Shown here: piece after piece, positions 1 to 8,512 of the stretch
Position numbering within the stretch: the stretch's first letter is position 1
Layout of the letters: each line of letters starts with the position of its first letter
NCBI GenBank assembly: GCA_022768805.1
Contig: JALELB010000064.1
Coordinates: 1-63,111, forward strand
Reading direction: 5' to 3'
DNA length: 63,111 nt
Source: Ruminococcus sp.
Lineage (GTDB): Bacteria; Bacillota; Clostridia; Oscillospirales; Ruminococcaceae
Position numbers and translations under genes: made by a program
Notes under the pieces: generated by a model
Database searches by the model: none
What the model was told of the DNA's origin: nothing
Seen by the model: only the letters and a program-made list of their open reading frames with translations

Positions 1-492
1 CATAAACAACGAAGCGGTCAGCAGGCAAAGGATGACTTTTATCAGCAAAATTGCGGAAAAGCCAATCTCCAGATGGCTCCAGGCATAGGAAAGCGTAAAG
101 ATGCCAAAGGCAAGCTGCCCCAGCCCCTTAATGTCAAACACCTCGGACATGTAGTAGAAAAACAGATTGATTGGCCGGAAGCAGTATTTGATGAAATCAC
201 CGGAATAGACGTAATGCCGCAGATTCCAGTTGTTGTCAAAGAGACATTGTACCGGCGTCAGGGCGATTAACGAAAAACCGTAGAGAAAGAGCATTTCGTG
301 ATAACCCCATCCCATGATGGAGGGAAAGTTCTGAAACAGAATCCAGAAGGACAAAAAACCGGAAAGGTTGGTGAAGATCATACCGATGGTGGAAATAATA
401 AAATCCGCCCGGTAGCTCATCTTGCTTTTCAGATCCTGCACCAGAATCTTCCGATAAATCCGGAGGTAAAAGCCGAATGTTCGTTTTTTCAT
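1..492 (-). CDS. ABC-2 type transporter permease, second subunit (3' end cut by window)
   Basis: Integral membrane subunit of an ABC-2 exporter. The 164 visible codons start at an ATG preceded by GGAGGTTGATTCT, a good ribosome site that overlaps the end of the upstream permease gene. The protein has a short basic cytoplasmic start and then several hydrophobic segments with the aromatic-rich loops usual in the ABC-2 permease paired with a DrrA-like ATPase (COG3694-like). Only four bases separate it from the preceding permease, so the ATPase and the two permeases form one transcription unit. The substrate cannot be read from the sequence. Relatives are annotated as drug, viologen or antimicrobial exporters. 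The C-terminus lies outside the window. Confidence 0.85.
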   Translation of the reverse strand, partial: MKKRTFGFYLRIYRKILVQDLKSKMSYRADFIISTIGMIFTNLSGFLSFWILFQNFPSIMGWGYHEMLFLYGFSLIALTPVQCLFDNNWNLRHYVYSGDFIKYCFRPINLFFYYMSEVFDIKGLGQLAFGIFTLSYAWSHLEIGFSAILLIKVILCLLTASLFM

Positions 493-496
493 AGAA

Positions 497-1300
497 TCAA
501 CCTCCGTTTACCGTAATCTTGCGTATGGATCTGCGCCAGAACAGACTGGTGAGCAGAAGCATCACACATGCCCAGAACAGTTGGACGGCCAGCATAGTCA
601 GGGTTTCCTGCAGAGGCATGCTGTTCCGGATCAGAATGGTCAAGGGCGTGTTATAGATGGACTGGAAGGGCAGATAGGATACAATCCGGCGCAGGGTGTC
701 CGGAAAAAATGCCAGCGGAATGGTTGCACCGGACAGCAGCAGCACGATGACCTCTTTCATGATGTTGATGCCCCAGATGGACTGGGTATACAGACACACG
801 GTGCCGATAAAAAAGTCAATGCAGAAATTGATGGTCAGGGCAAACACCACAGAAACCATAAAAAACAGCAGATTGACCCCCAGGTGAATGACACCGTCCG
901 TCAGAAAGTATACCACCAGGAAGGTAGGCAGAAAGGTCATCAGAAAGGACATGACCAGGGAACCGGACTGTGTCCAGAACAGAAATTTCCGGTATCCTAT
1001 GGGCTTGATCAGATCCAGCACGATTTTACCGCTCTGGATGTCGTTCCCCATATACCAGACCAGATACATTTCCATAAAGCTGAACAGGGCGGAAGCCAGT
1101 ACCAGATAAATCAGCGTATCCGAAAAGGTCATGCCGTTGACCTCATCCGTCCCCGCAGAGGCGAATATGGCTTTCCACAGAAAATAAATGAGTACAAGAT
1201 AAATGAGATTGCCGGCAACGGTGACCAGAGAGCCAAGGCGGAACTGCAGCTGCTCCAGCATGCCGGCACGGGTCATGGAAAAATAGCGGCGCAGCTTCAT
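497..1300 (-). CDS. ABC-2 type transporter permease, first subunit
   Basis: A 267-residue membrane protein with about six hydrophobic segments, of the COG4587-like permease family. It begins [20 protein letters not shown] and ends with a basic tail. The start codon overlaps the stop of the ATPase gene as ATGA, which implies translational coupling. Together with the next permease it would form the heterodimeric channel driven by the ATPase at 1297-2322. Family membership is clear from length, topology and neighbours. The transported molecule is unknown. Confidence 0.88.
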   Translation of the reverse strand: MKLRRYFSMTRAGMLEQLQFRLGSLVTVAGNLIYLVLIYFLWKAIFASAGTDEVNGMTFSDTLIYLVLASALFSFMEMYLVWYMGNDIQSGKIVLDLIKPIGYRKFLFWTQSGSLVMSFLMTFLPTFLVVYFLTDGVIHLGVNLLFFMVSVVFALTINFCIDFFIGTVCLYTQSIWGINIMKEVIVLLLSGATIPLAFFPDTLRRIVSYLPFQSIYNTPLTILIRNSMPLQETLTMLAVQLFWACVMLLLTSLFWRRSIRKITVNGG

Positions 1301-2322
1301 TGTACCCCCTCCTCATAGATTTTTCGGATGATCTGCTCGGTGGAGAGCTCCTCCAGCTTGATATCCTCAATGGGATGCAGATGCTGTACCGTATTCAGCA
1401 CATCCATCATAGACAGCTTGTCCTCATCGATGACAATGTTCACCCATTCCTCCTGGACGGAAACCGACGGAGTAGCCGGATCCGGAAATGCCTGGGCAAG
1501 CTCTGTCTGAATCCGTTTGCAGGCATCCTCCGGCGCAGCTTCCTTCAGCCGCAGCTTCAGGGTGCGGTAGCAGCCGAAGAATTTCTGTAAGTGGGCAATG
1601 TCGTTATCATACAGCATTTTGCCGTGGTCAATGATGACAATCCGCTGACAGAGTGCATCCACATCCCCCATGTCATGGGTGGTCAGAATCACCGTGGTAT
1701 GCTTCTCCTGGTTCAGGGCATGAATAAGCCCACGGATTTTGTTTTTCATGGAAACATCCAGACCGATGGTAGGCTCGTCCAGGAACACCACCTTCGGATT
1801 ATGCAGGAACGCAGCCAGAATATCACTGAGCGTACGCTGTCCCAGGGACATCTGCCGGACAGGCTTGTGCAGCAGCGGCTCCAGATCCACCAGGTCGCTG
1901 TACAGCCCCATCATCTGGTCGTACTGCTTCTGGGGAATCTGATAAATATCCCGCAGCAGCTTGAAGGATTCGATCAAGGGCAACGCCCACCAGAGCTGGG
2001 AACGCTGTCCGAATACAACACCGATTTCCTGGGCGTTCCGGGTCCGGTTCCGGTAGGGCACCTGACCGTTAACGAGAATTTCACCGGAGGTTGGCTCCAG
2101 CACGCCGGTCATCATCTTGATGGTGGTGGACTTCCCTGCCCCGTTTGGCCCCAGGTATCCAACCATTTCTCCGGGGGCAATATCCATGGATATATCATCC
2201 ACTGCCCGGACGATCTTGTAGTCCCGGGAAAACAGATCCTTCAGGCTCCCCTTCAACCCTTCCCGGCGGTTCAGAACCTTGAATTCCTTTGTAATGTGTT
2301 TAATCTGAATCATGCTGTCCAT
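1297..2322 (-). CDS. ABC-2 exporter ATP-binding protein
   Basis: A 341-residue nucleotide-binding subunit. Walker [10 protein letters not shown] lies at residues 58-66, the signature appears as MSLGQR near 158-163 (a variant of LSGGQ typical of the COG4586 group), and Walker B VVFLDE lies near 178-183, followed by the H-loop TTHD. An N-terminal extension before Walker A and a C-terminal domain of about 100 residues are usual in this branch. The start was set at the ATG eight bases after AAGGAG; an upstream in-frame start has no ribosome site. It is first in the operon and overlaps the next permease gene by four bases. Confidence 0.92.
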   Translation of the reverse strand: MDSMIQIKHITKEFKVLNRREGLKGSLKDLFSRDYKIVRAVDDISMDIAPGEMVGYLGPNGAGKSTTIKMMTGVLEPTSGEILVNGQVPYRNRTRNAQEIGVVFGQRSQLWWALPLIESFKLLRDIYQIPQKQYDQMMGLYSDLVDLEPLLHKPVRQMSLGQRTLSDILAAFLHNPKVVFLDEPTIGLDVSMKNKIRGLIHALNQEKHTTVILTTHDMGDVDALCQRIVIIDHGKMLYDNDIAHLQKFFGCYRTLKLRLKEAAPEDACKRIQTELAQAFPDPATPSVSVQEEWVNIVIDEDKLSMMDVLNTVQHLHPIEDIKLEELSTEQIIRKIYEEGVQ

Positions 2323-2391
2323 TGGTGCATCTCCTTTCCTTGCTGAAAGCAATGCCGGTTAGCGCATATACGGAAAATTCTTTATGGGTAC

Positions 2392-2420
2392 ATTTTATCA
2401 TATAAACCGGATACCTGCAA
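2392..2420 (-). promoter_or_regulatory. Promoter of the ABC-2 exporter operon
   Basis: On the minus strand TTGCAG is followed after 17 bases by TAAAAT, a good vegetative sigma-A promoter about 70 bases upstream of the ATPase start. The remaining sequence between 2421 and 2535 is A+T rich and holds no gene that I can support. Confidence 0.65.
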
Positions 2421-2535
2421 GGTTTATATAGTCTTTGTTGCGCAATAAGAGATTTTTTGTAGAAGTAGATAATTTATTGGCGATAAGCGAAGGCAGTTTG
2501 GGGATTCTGCATAGAAAGCGATCTCCGGAAAGCAG

Positions 2536-2573
2536 AAAAACGCTGTCCCTGACACATTGCATCAGGGACAGCG
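2536..2573 (-). terminator. Rho-independent terminator of the ATPase-permease fusion gene
   Basis: A perfect 12-bp stem (arms 2541-2552 and 2562-2573) with a nine-base loop, followed on the minus strand by a run of five T. It sits just past the stop of the gene at 2606-4954 and insulates it from the exporter operon. Confidence 0.9.
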
Positions 2574-2605
2574 CTGATCTTATCTCATTCTTCTTGTCTG
2601 TGGGA

Positions 2606-4954
2606 TTATTCTGTACGCAGTGCCACTACAGCATCCTTCCGGGAAGCCATTTTCGCCGGAATATGACCGCCCAGCATGGTCAGGATCGTGCTGATTGCCA
2701 CCAGCAGAACCGCATGCCCGATCTGCAGCGTTGCTACATTTTTCAGATCCGTCATGGCTTCAATGACTGCATTGATGGGGAAGGTGCCGATCCAGGCGAT
2801 TACCACGCCCAGGGTGCCGGAGAATACGCCCAGAATACAGGTTTCCGCATCAAATACCCGGGTAATATCCTTTTTCCGGGCACCCAGCGCACGCAGCACA
2901 CCGATTTCCTTAGTACGCTCCAGCACAGAGGTGTAGGTAATGATGCAGATCATAATCAGGCTGACAATCAGCGAAATGGCAGCAAAGGCAACCAGCACCA
3001 TGGTAATTGCATTCATAATGCCCTTGGTCATGGAAGAAATAGAGGCTGCCAGATCCGTATACACAATGGCGTCCTCTTCGCTCTTGCCCACATTCCATGC
3101 ATCCAGATATTCTGTGATTGCATCCTTAGTATCGAAATCCTTGGGGTACAGCATCAGCATGTATGGAGTTTCGTCTCCGCCCAGGGAAGCCAGCGTCATC
3201 TGCTTCTGGGTTTCATCCAGTGCTTCCATGGTAAATACGCTGGTACTGCTGTCCTTCTGCGCCTTGACAACCTGGGAATCCAACGCCCGGTCTATTACCA
3301 GCTTGGAGAGAGAATCACTGTAAATAATACCGCATCCCAGCAGTGCCAGATCATTATCCGGATCAATCCGGATGATACCGGTGATGGTCAGTGTCAGACT
3401 ATCCGAAGCGTTGTACATGGCTTCATAATCCGTAGCGGGGATAAATGTGCCGTATTCGGTCTGATCGTAGAACGCATCGTTGGAAATCAGGCGCATCTGG
3501 GTGCCGATGATCTCGTCAAAGGACAGCTTTTCCACGTCCTTTACATCAAAGCCCAGGCTTTCCAGTATGGTCTGATCCAGCCGGTTCTGATTGTCCACCA
3601 GAAGAACCAGGTCTGTTTCCTTCTGGGGGAAGCTGCCTGCCAGCAGGTCATAGTTCTTTTCCAGGAAATCCGGACTGTTCTGATCTAGATTGATGGGATA
3701 GGAGGATAAGCCGGCAGAGCTCATGCTGGTCAGGTTGGTGGATGAAGTACCTGCGGAAATGCCGGAGCTGATGGAAACGGGCATATACTTGCCGTCCACC
3801 TCCCGGACCAGGTTCATATTCACCATACGGAAATAACCGATGGAGCCGCACTTTGCCGGATCAATGCTTTCCACATACTTTACAAACTCCGGCGTAAACC
3901 GATTGTAATGGGTGGTGTTGTTTTTTTCCGGGTCATATAAGTATACTTCTTTGGTATCCGGGAAGAGGGCTTCATTGTTTTTATCAAAGGAGCCCTGCAT
4001 TTCCTGGATGTCATCTTCCGTAATCTGGGTTATTGCCTGGGAAATCATAATGGGAAATTCGCTGAGGGCATTAGCCTGGTATTCATCAATCTGCTTCTGA
4101 AAGCCTGTGGAAAGGCTCAGAATCAGGGCAATGCCGATGATGCCGATGCTGGAGGCGAAGGCTGTGAGAAAGGTTCTCCCCTTCTTGGTGCGAATATTGT
4201 TGAAGGAAAGTCCCAGGGCGGTGGGAAAAGACATGCTGGTTTTCTTCAGCTTGAACTGATCCTCCTTGGGGCGCTCCCGGTGGGGATGGCTGTCACTGAT
4301 AATCTTGCCGTCGGAAAATTCTACAATCCGGTCCGCATATTTTTTCGCAAGCTCCGGATTGTGGGTTACCATAATAACCAGCTTATCCTTTGCTACTTCC
4401 CGGATAAGATCCATGATCTGAACACTTGTTGTAGTATCCAGCGCACCGGTGGGTTCATCGCAAAGCAAAATTTCCGGGTCATTTGCCAACGCCCGGGCGA
4501 TTGCCACACGCTGCATCTGTCCGCCGGAAAGCTGATTCGGCTTCTTGTGGAGATGATCCTTCAGCCCTACCTGTTCCAGTACCTCCAGGGCCCGCTTATG
4601 CTTTTCCGCTTTGGATACACCGCTGAGGGTCATGCCCAGCTCTACGTTTGCCACTATAGAGAGGTGCGGAATCAGATTATAGCTCTGGAAAATAAATCCG
4701 ATGGAATTGTTCCGGTAAGCGTCCCAGTCCCGGTCGGAAAAGTCAGAGGTATGTTTCCCCTTGATGATGAGCTCCCCGGAATCATAGCGATCCAGTCCCC
4801 CGATGATATTCAGACAAGTGGTTTTCCCCGAACCGCTTGTGCCAAGAATTGCAACAAACTCCTTCTCCCGGAATGCAACGCTGATACCATCCAGCGCTTT
4901 TGTCTCGGTTTCCCCTACCCGATAGGTTTTTTTGATGTTCTTTAACTCCAGCAA
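2606..4954 (-). CDS. ABC transporter with fused ATPase and FtsX-like permease (MacB-like)
   Basis: A 782-residue fusion. The N-terminal ATPase has Walker A GTSGSGKT (38-45), the signature LSGGQMQRVAIARAL, and Walker B with ILLCDEPTGALD near residue 165. This is the LolD/MacB class. A membrane segment follows at about 250-275, then a long extracytoplasmic region of some 350 residues rich in Ser, Thr and Asp, then three C-terminal membrane segments with the FtsX-type ERTKEIGVLRALGA motif. Such proteins act in envelope stress, peptide resistance or lipoprotein handling by mechanotransmission. The start is TTG: GGGAGG stands seven bases before it and no ATG fits. The gene is last in its run and is followed by a strong terminator. 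Confidence 0.9.
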   Translation of the reverse strand: MLELKNIKKTYRVGETETKALDGISVAFREKEFVAILGTSGSGKTTCLNIIGGLDRYDSGELIIKGKHTSDFSDRDWDAYRNNSIGFIFQSYNLIPHLSIVANVELGMTLSGVSKAEKHKRALEVLEQVGLKDHLHKKPNQLSGGQMQRVAIARALANDPEILLCDEPTGALDTTTSVQIMDLIREVAKDKLVIMVTHNPELAKKYADRIVEFSDGKIISDSHPHRERPKEDQFKLKKTSMSFPTALGLSFNNIRTKKGRTFLTAFASSIGIIGIALILSLSTGFQKQIDEYQANALSEFPIMISQAITQITEDDIQEMQGSFDKNNEALFPDTKEVYLYDPEKNNTTHYNRFTPEFVKYVESIDPAKCGSIGYFRMVNMNLVREVDGKYMPVSISSGISAGTSSTNLTSMSSAGLSSYPINLDQNSPDFLEKNYDLLAGSFPQKETDLVLLVDNQNRLDQTILESLGFDVKDVEKLSFDEIIGTQMRLISNDAFYDQTEYGTFIPATDYEAMYNASDSLTLTITGIIRIDPDNDLALLGCGIIYSDSLSKLVIDRALDSQVVKAQKDSSTSVFTMEALDETQKQMTLASLGGDETPYMLMLYPKDFDTKDAITEYLDAWNVGKSEEDAIVYTDLAASISSMTKGIMNAITMVLVAFAAISLIVSLIMICIITYTSVLERTKEIGVLRALGARKKDITRVFDAETCILGVFSGTLGVVIAWIGTFPINAVIEAMTDLKNVATLQIGHAVLLVAISTILTMLGGHIPAKMASRKDAVVALRTE

Positions 4955-4980
4955 GATTGTTCCTCCCTTTCGGTGTGGCC

Positions 4981-5322
4981 TTAGAAATTAGAACCGTTCC
5001 AGCCCCAGTTGTCTGTTTCGCTATAGTTTACATACACACGATTCTGGGGCAGTCCCAGCTCATCAGAACAGATTTTGCAAATCCGGGCAGTCATCTTCTC
5101 GTATGCTGCAGGGTCTGCACTGCCAAACACCTCTACATGCACCATTGCAGCCGGCGCATTGCTTCCCTGGAACCACAGTGCGCAGTCGGGCTGGATGCCC
5201 ACCATAAGCCACTGTTCGCTTTTTCCGGGCAGCAGGGTGATTGCCTGCCCCAGAGCGGATTTCAGAGCCGTTTTCTGTGCATCAGAAACCGCCGCATTTG
5301 TTTTCAGATCGATATAAGGCAT
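4981..5322 (-). CDS. MIF-like tautomerase
   Basis: A 113-residue member of the macrophage migration inhibitory factor / phenylpyruvate tautomerase superfamily, with the length of animal MIF rather than of the 60-residue 4-oxalocrotonate tautomerases. It starts MPYID, which puts the catalytic proline at position 2 after removal of Met. It ends with RVYVNY and an NWGWNGSNF tail close to the conserved MIF C-terminus. The oxidoreductase CXXC of human MIF is not present. The ATG is preceded by AGGGAGAATCATT. It sits in a minus-strand run with a flavodoxin-like gene and an M20 peptidase. The native substrate is unknown. Confidence 0.85.
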   Translation of the reverse strand: MPYIDLKTNAAVSDAQKTALKSALGQAITLLPGKSEQWLMVGIQPDCALWFQGSNAPAAMVHVEVFGSADPAAYEKMTARICKICSDELGLPQNRVYVNYSETDNWGWNGSNF

Positions 5323-5399
5323 AATGATTCTCCCTTTCTGACGGTGTATCCCGTCGCAATATTCTTTCAGTATAGCACATTCTGCCGGGTTTTGCAAGG

Positions 5400-5942
5400 C
5401 TATATCATCGATGCGCCAAGGTCATATGCCTGCTGCAGCGTATCCCCCGCCCTGATGATGTCCCCTTTTTCCCGGACACCCCGGACAAGAACCTGCCCCA
5501 CATGCTGTAGCTGAAAATAGTTGCAGGTCAGCTGATATTCCATCAGGATTGCATCAAACAGCTCCGGCAAAGTGGCTGCGCCCACAAGCAGAAGCCCGGT
5601 CCGGCGAATCCGAAAACTGTCCCGCATTGGGGTATGCAGTCGGTCAATTACTGCCTTCAGCTGGGCACTGATGCCATAGAAGTATACAGGCGACGCCAGC
5701 ACCAGCATATCTGCATCCCGGAGTTTCGGGTAAATCCTCTGCATATCATCCTGCTGTACGCAGGAATTGCCCGGCCGTTGAAAACACGCATTACAGCCCA
5801 GGCAGGGATTCACCTGATAATCCGCCACAGAAAGGATTTCTACATGATTGTGCAGGCCTGCACCCCGGGCAAAGGCTTCCGCCAGCAGCTCTGTGTTACC
5901 GCCCCGGCGCATGCTGCCGTTCAGAATGACGATATTGCTCAT
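5400..5942 (-). CDS. NAD(P)H-dependent FMN reductase / flavodoxin-fold oxidoreductase
   Basis: A 180-residue flavodoxin-fold protein. It begins with a beta strand and the phosphate-binding loop NGSMRRGGNTELL, carries CLGCNACFQRPG near residue 48 (the cysteine-containing loop of the iron-sulfur flavoprotein/FMN reductase family) and the segment ASPVYFYGISAQLKAVIDR that binds the isoalloxazine ring. The cysteines could bind an Fe-S cluster or be redox active. The start overlaps the stop of the upstream M20 peptidase gene as ATGA, so the two are translationally coupled. Specific acceptor unknown. Confidence 0.88.
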   Translation of the reverse strand: MSNIVILNGSMRRGGNTELLAEAFARGAGLHNHVEILSVADYQVNPCLGCNACFQRPGNSCVQQDDMQRIYPKLRDADMLVLASPVYFYGISAQLKAVIDRLHTPMRDSFRIRRTGLLLVGAATLPELFDAILMEYQLTCNYFQLQHVGQVLVRGVREKGDIIRAGDTLQQAYDLGASMI

Positions 5943-7360
5943 ACTGCTTCCTCCGGTTCTTCACCGCATAGTCTGACCATAGCCAGTGCGGTCAGTTCTG
6001 CAATTTTCAGCAAGCTTTCCACCCGGATGGATTCATCTGCGCCGTGCATTTGGTTTTCCTCCCCCGGAAATTCCGCACCGAATGCCACACCGCCGGGAAT
6101 ATCGTGAACATAGGTTCCTCCGCCGATGGCAAGACAATGTGCTGGCTGACCGGTGGCACGCTGGTATACATTCAGCAGGGTCTGTACAAAGGGACTGTCC
6201 TCCGGGGTTTCATGGGGCGGATGGTGCATCTGCACCCGGGTAGAGATGCCGCCGGATTGCAGGGATTCTCTGATCCGGGCGGAGATTTCTTCTCCATGGC
6301 CGCAAAGCGGATACCGCAGATCCACTGCAGCCGTCAGGGTACCGGCTTTGTAGGTCAGAAGACTCAGCACCTGGGTCAGTCCGCCGGATTTATCATCCCG
6401 GCAGGCAATGCCAAGGGCACTGCCGTCCGTATCTCCGTAGGGAAATGCCCTGTGCAGCGCCAGCAGCATGGCATGCTGCTGTGCCGGCAGATTCAGCTTT
6501 ACCAGCAGCTCCAGCAATGCGGTCAGTGCATTTTTTCCAAGCTCCGGCTTGGAGGCATGGGCACTCTGTCCCTGTAATGTCACACAGCAGCAGCCGGCTT
6601 CTTCGGAGCACTCCCCTTGTATCCCCTCTGGCAGCTGTCTGAAAAGTGTTTCAATCTCCTGTCCGGTACAGCCCCGGATCCATGCCTGTGCCCGGGCAGG
6701 CACTCCGTTGATGACCGTGCCTCCTTCTATCGTTTCCACCCGGCAGCCGGATTGAGCCGGTTCCGCTTGGGCAGTCAGCTCCAGACGCAGCATTCCCTTT
6801 TCAATATTGATGACCGGATAATCCCCGTCCGGCGTAAAGACCATGGGCGGCATAGTCCGGTGCTTCCGGTATAAAACCAGGTCGGAGGAGCCGTTTTCCT
6901 CGTCCGTCCCCAGCAAAAGACGCACTCCCTGCCGCATGGGAATGTCAAGCTCCCGGATGGCACGCATGGCAAACAATGCCGCAACCGCCGGACCTTTGTT
7001 ATCAATGGCTCCCCTGCCGTAGAGCCGTCCCGTATCCTGCCGGTAAACCAGCGTAAAGGGATCCTGGGTCCAGCCCTCTCCTGCCGGCACCACATCCAGG
7101 TGGCACAGTACTGCCAACGCAGGGGGCAGCTGGTTCAGATCGGCGCTGCCCATGCAGTCTGCCACTTGCTCTGTGGAAAAGCCAAAGGCTGTGCATTGCT
7201 CCAGAGCAAGGGTCAGCATGCGGGCAGGTCCCTCCCCGAAGGGCATACCGGGCTGTGCCTCACCCCGGACACTGGGTACGGCAACCCATGCCGCCAGTGT
7301 ATCGATCATTTCCTGCCTGTGTGCCTGAAAATACGTCCGCAAAGCTACAGAAATGTCCAT
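5939..7360 (-). CDS. pepV: M20 family dipeptidase (PepV/Sapep-like)
   Basis: A 473-residue zinc-dependent peptidase. Visible metal ligands are CHLDVVPAGEGW (His and the catalytic Asp), GRGAIDNKGP (bridging Asp), and GTDEENGSSD (catalytic Glu and ligand Glu). A lid/dimer domain interrupts the catalytic fold, and a C-terminal GGGTYVHD supplies the last His. This matches the PepV branch that trims dipeptides and some beta-alanyl peptides in the cytoplasm. The start is an ATG (MDISVALRT); upstream in-frame codons have no ribosome site. It is the first gene of a run with the FMN reductase and the tautomerase. The symbol is assigned by family, not by orthology. Confidence 0.85.
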   Translation of the reverse strand: MDISVALRTYFQAHRQEMIDTLAAWVAVPSVRGEAQPGMPFGEGPARMLTLALEQCTAFGFSTEQVADCMGSADLNQLPPALAVLCHLDVVPAGEGWTQDPFTLVYRQDTGRLYGRGAIDNKGPAVAALFAMRAIRELDIPMRQGVRLLLGTDEENGSSDLVLYRKHRTMPPMVFTPDGDYPVINIEKGMLRLELTAQAEPAQSGCRVETIEGGTVINGVPARAQAWIRGCTGQEIETLFRQLPEGIQGECSEEAGCCCVTLQGQSAHASKPELGKNALTALLELLVKLNLPAQQHAMLLALHRAFPYGDTDGSALGIACRDDKSGGLTQVLSLLTYKAGTLTAAVDLRYPLCGHGEEISARIRESLQSGGISTRVQMHHPPHETPEDSPFVQTLLNVYQRATGQPAHCLAIGGGTYVHDIPGGVAFGAEFPGEENQMHGADESIRVESLLKIAELTALAMVRLCGEEPEEAV

Positions 7361-7397
7361 ATGGGTTCCCTCACTTTCTTTGTCGGGTGTTGCCTTT

Positions 7398-7426
7398 AGT
7401 GTAACACAGGATGCAGTAAACCGCAA
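7398..7426 (-). promoter_or_regulatory. Promoter of the M20 peptidase run
   Basis: TTGCGG, 17 bases, TACACT with an extended TG motif, about 40 bases upstream of the peptidase start. It faces away from the plus-strand promoter at 7451-7479. Confidence 0.6.
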
Positions 7427-7450
7427 TGTGAGAAAACCCACAAAAAACTG

Positions 7451-7479
7451 TTTACTTTTTCCGAAGAATATGTTATGAT
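7451..7479 (+). promoter_or_regulatory. Promoter of the VanY-like gene
   Basis: TTTACT, 17 bases, TATGAT preceded by the extended -10 TGT. It is back to back with the peptidase promoter and about 35 bases upstream of the VanY-like start codon. Confidence 0.65.
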
Positions 7480-7514
7480 AAATAAGAATATTATGCTCGG
7501 AAAGGAATATGACT

Positions 7515-8510
7515 ATGGCACAGAAAAACAAGAGAAGAGTTGTCCGTTATGACCGGATTATCGCCGTTGCTGTGATTTTTATCATTCTGATTGTGCTGCT
7601 GGTGTCCTGTATCAGCTCCTGCGGTGAAGGCGGTTCATCCGATGGCAGCAGCTCAGGGACGGATAATTCTTCAGCTTCCACAGACTCCGGCGGCAGTGCT
7701 CCGGAGGGAACGGACAATTCCGGCACAGACTCTTCTTCCCCGGCTGATCCGGCCGGCTATACATCCGTTTCCATGGAGGCGGATGCGGTTTACGCAGGGG
7801 ATCTGATTGTGGTCAACAAGGATTATGCATATCATTTCCCGGAAAATGAGGATAACCTGGTATCCATCTATCTCAACAAGCTGTCCACCTATCAGGCCAA
7901 GGACTGGGATACCTTGCTGGACAAGGATATCCTGACCCAGTTCAATGCACTGATGGACGGCTATTACAAGAGCACCCACAATGTGGATATTATGGTCATT
8001 TCCGGCTACCGCAGCAAGGCGACTCAGGAAAGCATGCATACCTCCAAAACCAGCGAGGTTGCGGCGGGATATACGGAATATCATACCGGTATGAACTTTG
8101 ATCTGGGTATCTTCCCCAAGGGCAAAAACTCCTACTATTACAAAGCGGAAGGCGATTACAAGTGGATTTCGGACAATATGCCTTCCTATGGATTTATCCT
8201 GCGCTATCCGGAAGATAAGGAAACACTCACCGGCATCAAGGGAAAAAGCTATAAATTCCGCTATGTGGGTGTGCCCCATGCGGCCTATATCACGGAAAAC
8301 AGCCTGTGCCTGGAGGAATACCTGGAAGCGCTCAAATCCTACAATCCGGAGAAGCCCCTGAATGTTGAAGCCGGCGGAAAAAGCTATCGCATCTACTATG
8401 TGGCAGCCTCCAAATCCGGCAGTACGGATGTTTCCGTACCTACGGATAAGCCATATACCATTTCCGGCAATAACATGGACGGCTTTATTGTCACCGTGGA
8501 GATGAACTGA
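7515..8510 (+). CDS. VanY-like (M15B) D,D-carboxypeptidase-family protein with altered metal site
   Basis: A 331-residue protein: basic start, one membrane anchor (about residues 13-35), a Ser/Gly/Asp linker, then an M15B/LAS-type peptidase domain. Landmarks are MVISGYRSKATQ, YGFILRYPEDKE and FRYVGVPHA. The family usually has SEHxTGxAxD and EPWHxRYVG, giving two zinc His, one Asp and a catalytic Glu. Here these read TEYHTGMNFD and GKSYKFRYVG. The first His is replaced by Tyr with a His one place later, and the last His and the Glu are Lys. It may bind peptidoglycan stems without cutting them. The ATG at 7515 was preferred over the one at 7509 because AAAGGA then lies eight bases upstream. Confidence 0.82.
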   Translation: MAQKNKRRVVRYDRIIAVAVIFIILIVLLVSCISSCGEGGSSDGSSSGTDNSSASTDSGGSAPEGTDNSGTDSSSPADPAGYTSVSMEADAVYAGDLIVVNKDYAYHFPENEDNLVSIYLNKLSTYQAKDWDTLLDKDILTQFNALMDGYYKSTHNVDIMVISGYRSKATQESMHTSKTSEVAAGYTEYHTGMNFDLGIFPKGKNSYYYKAEGDYKWISDNMPSYGFILRYPEDKETLTGIKGKSYKFRYVGVPHAAYITENSLCLEEYLEALKSYNPEKPLNVEAGGKSYRIYYVAASKSGSTDVSVPTDKPYTISGNNMDGFIVTVEMN

Positions 8511-8512
8511 AC

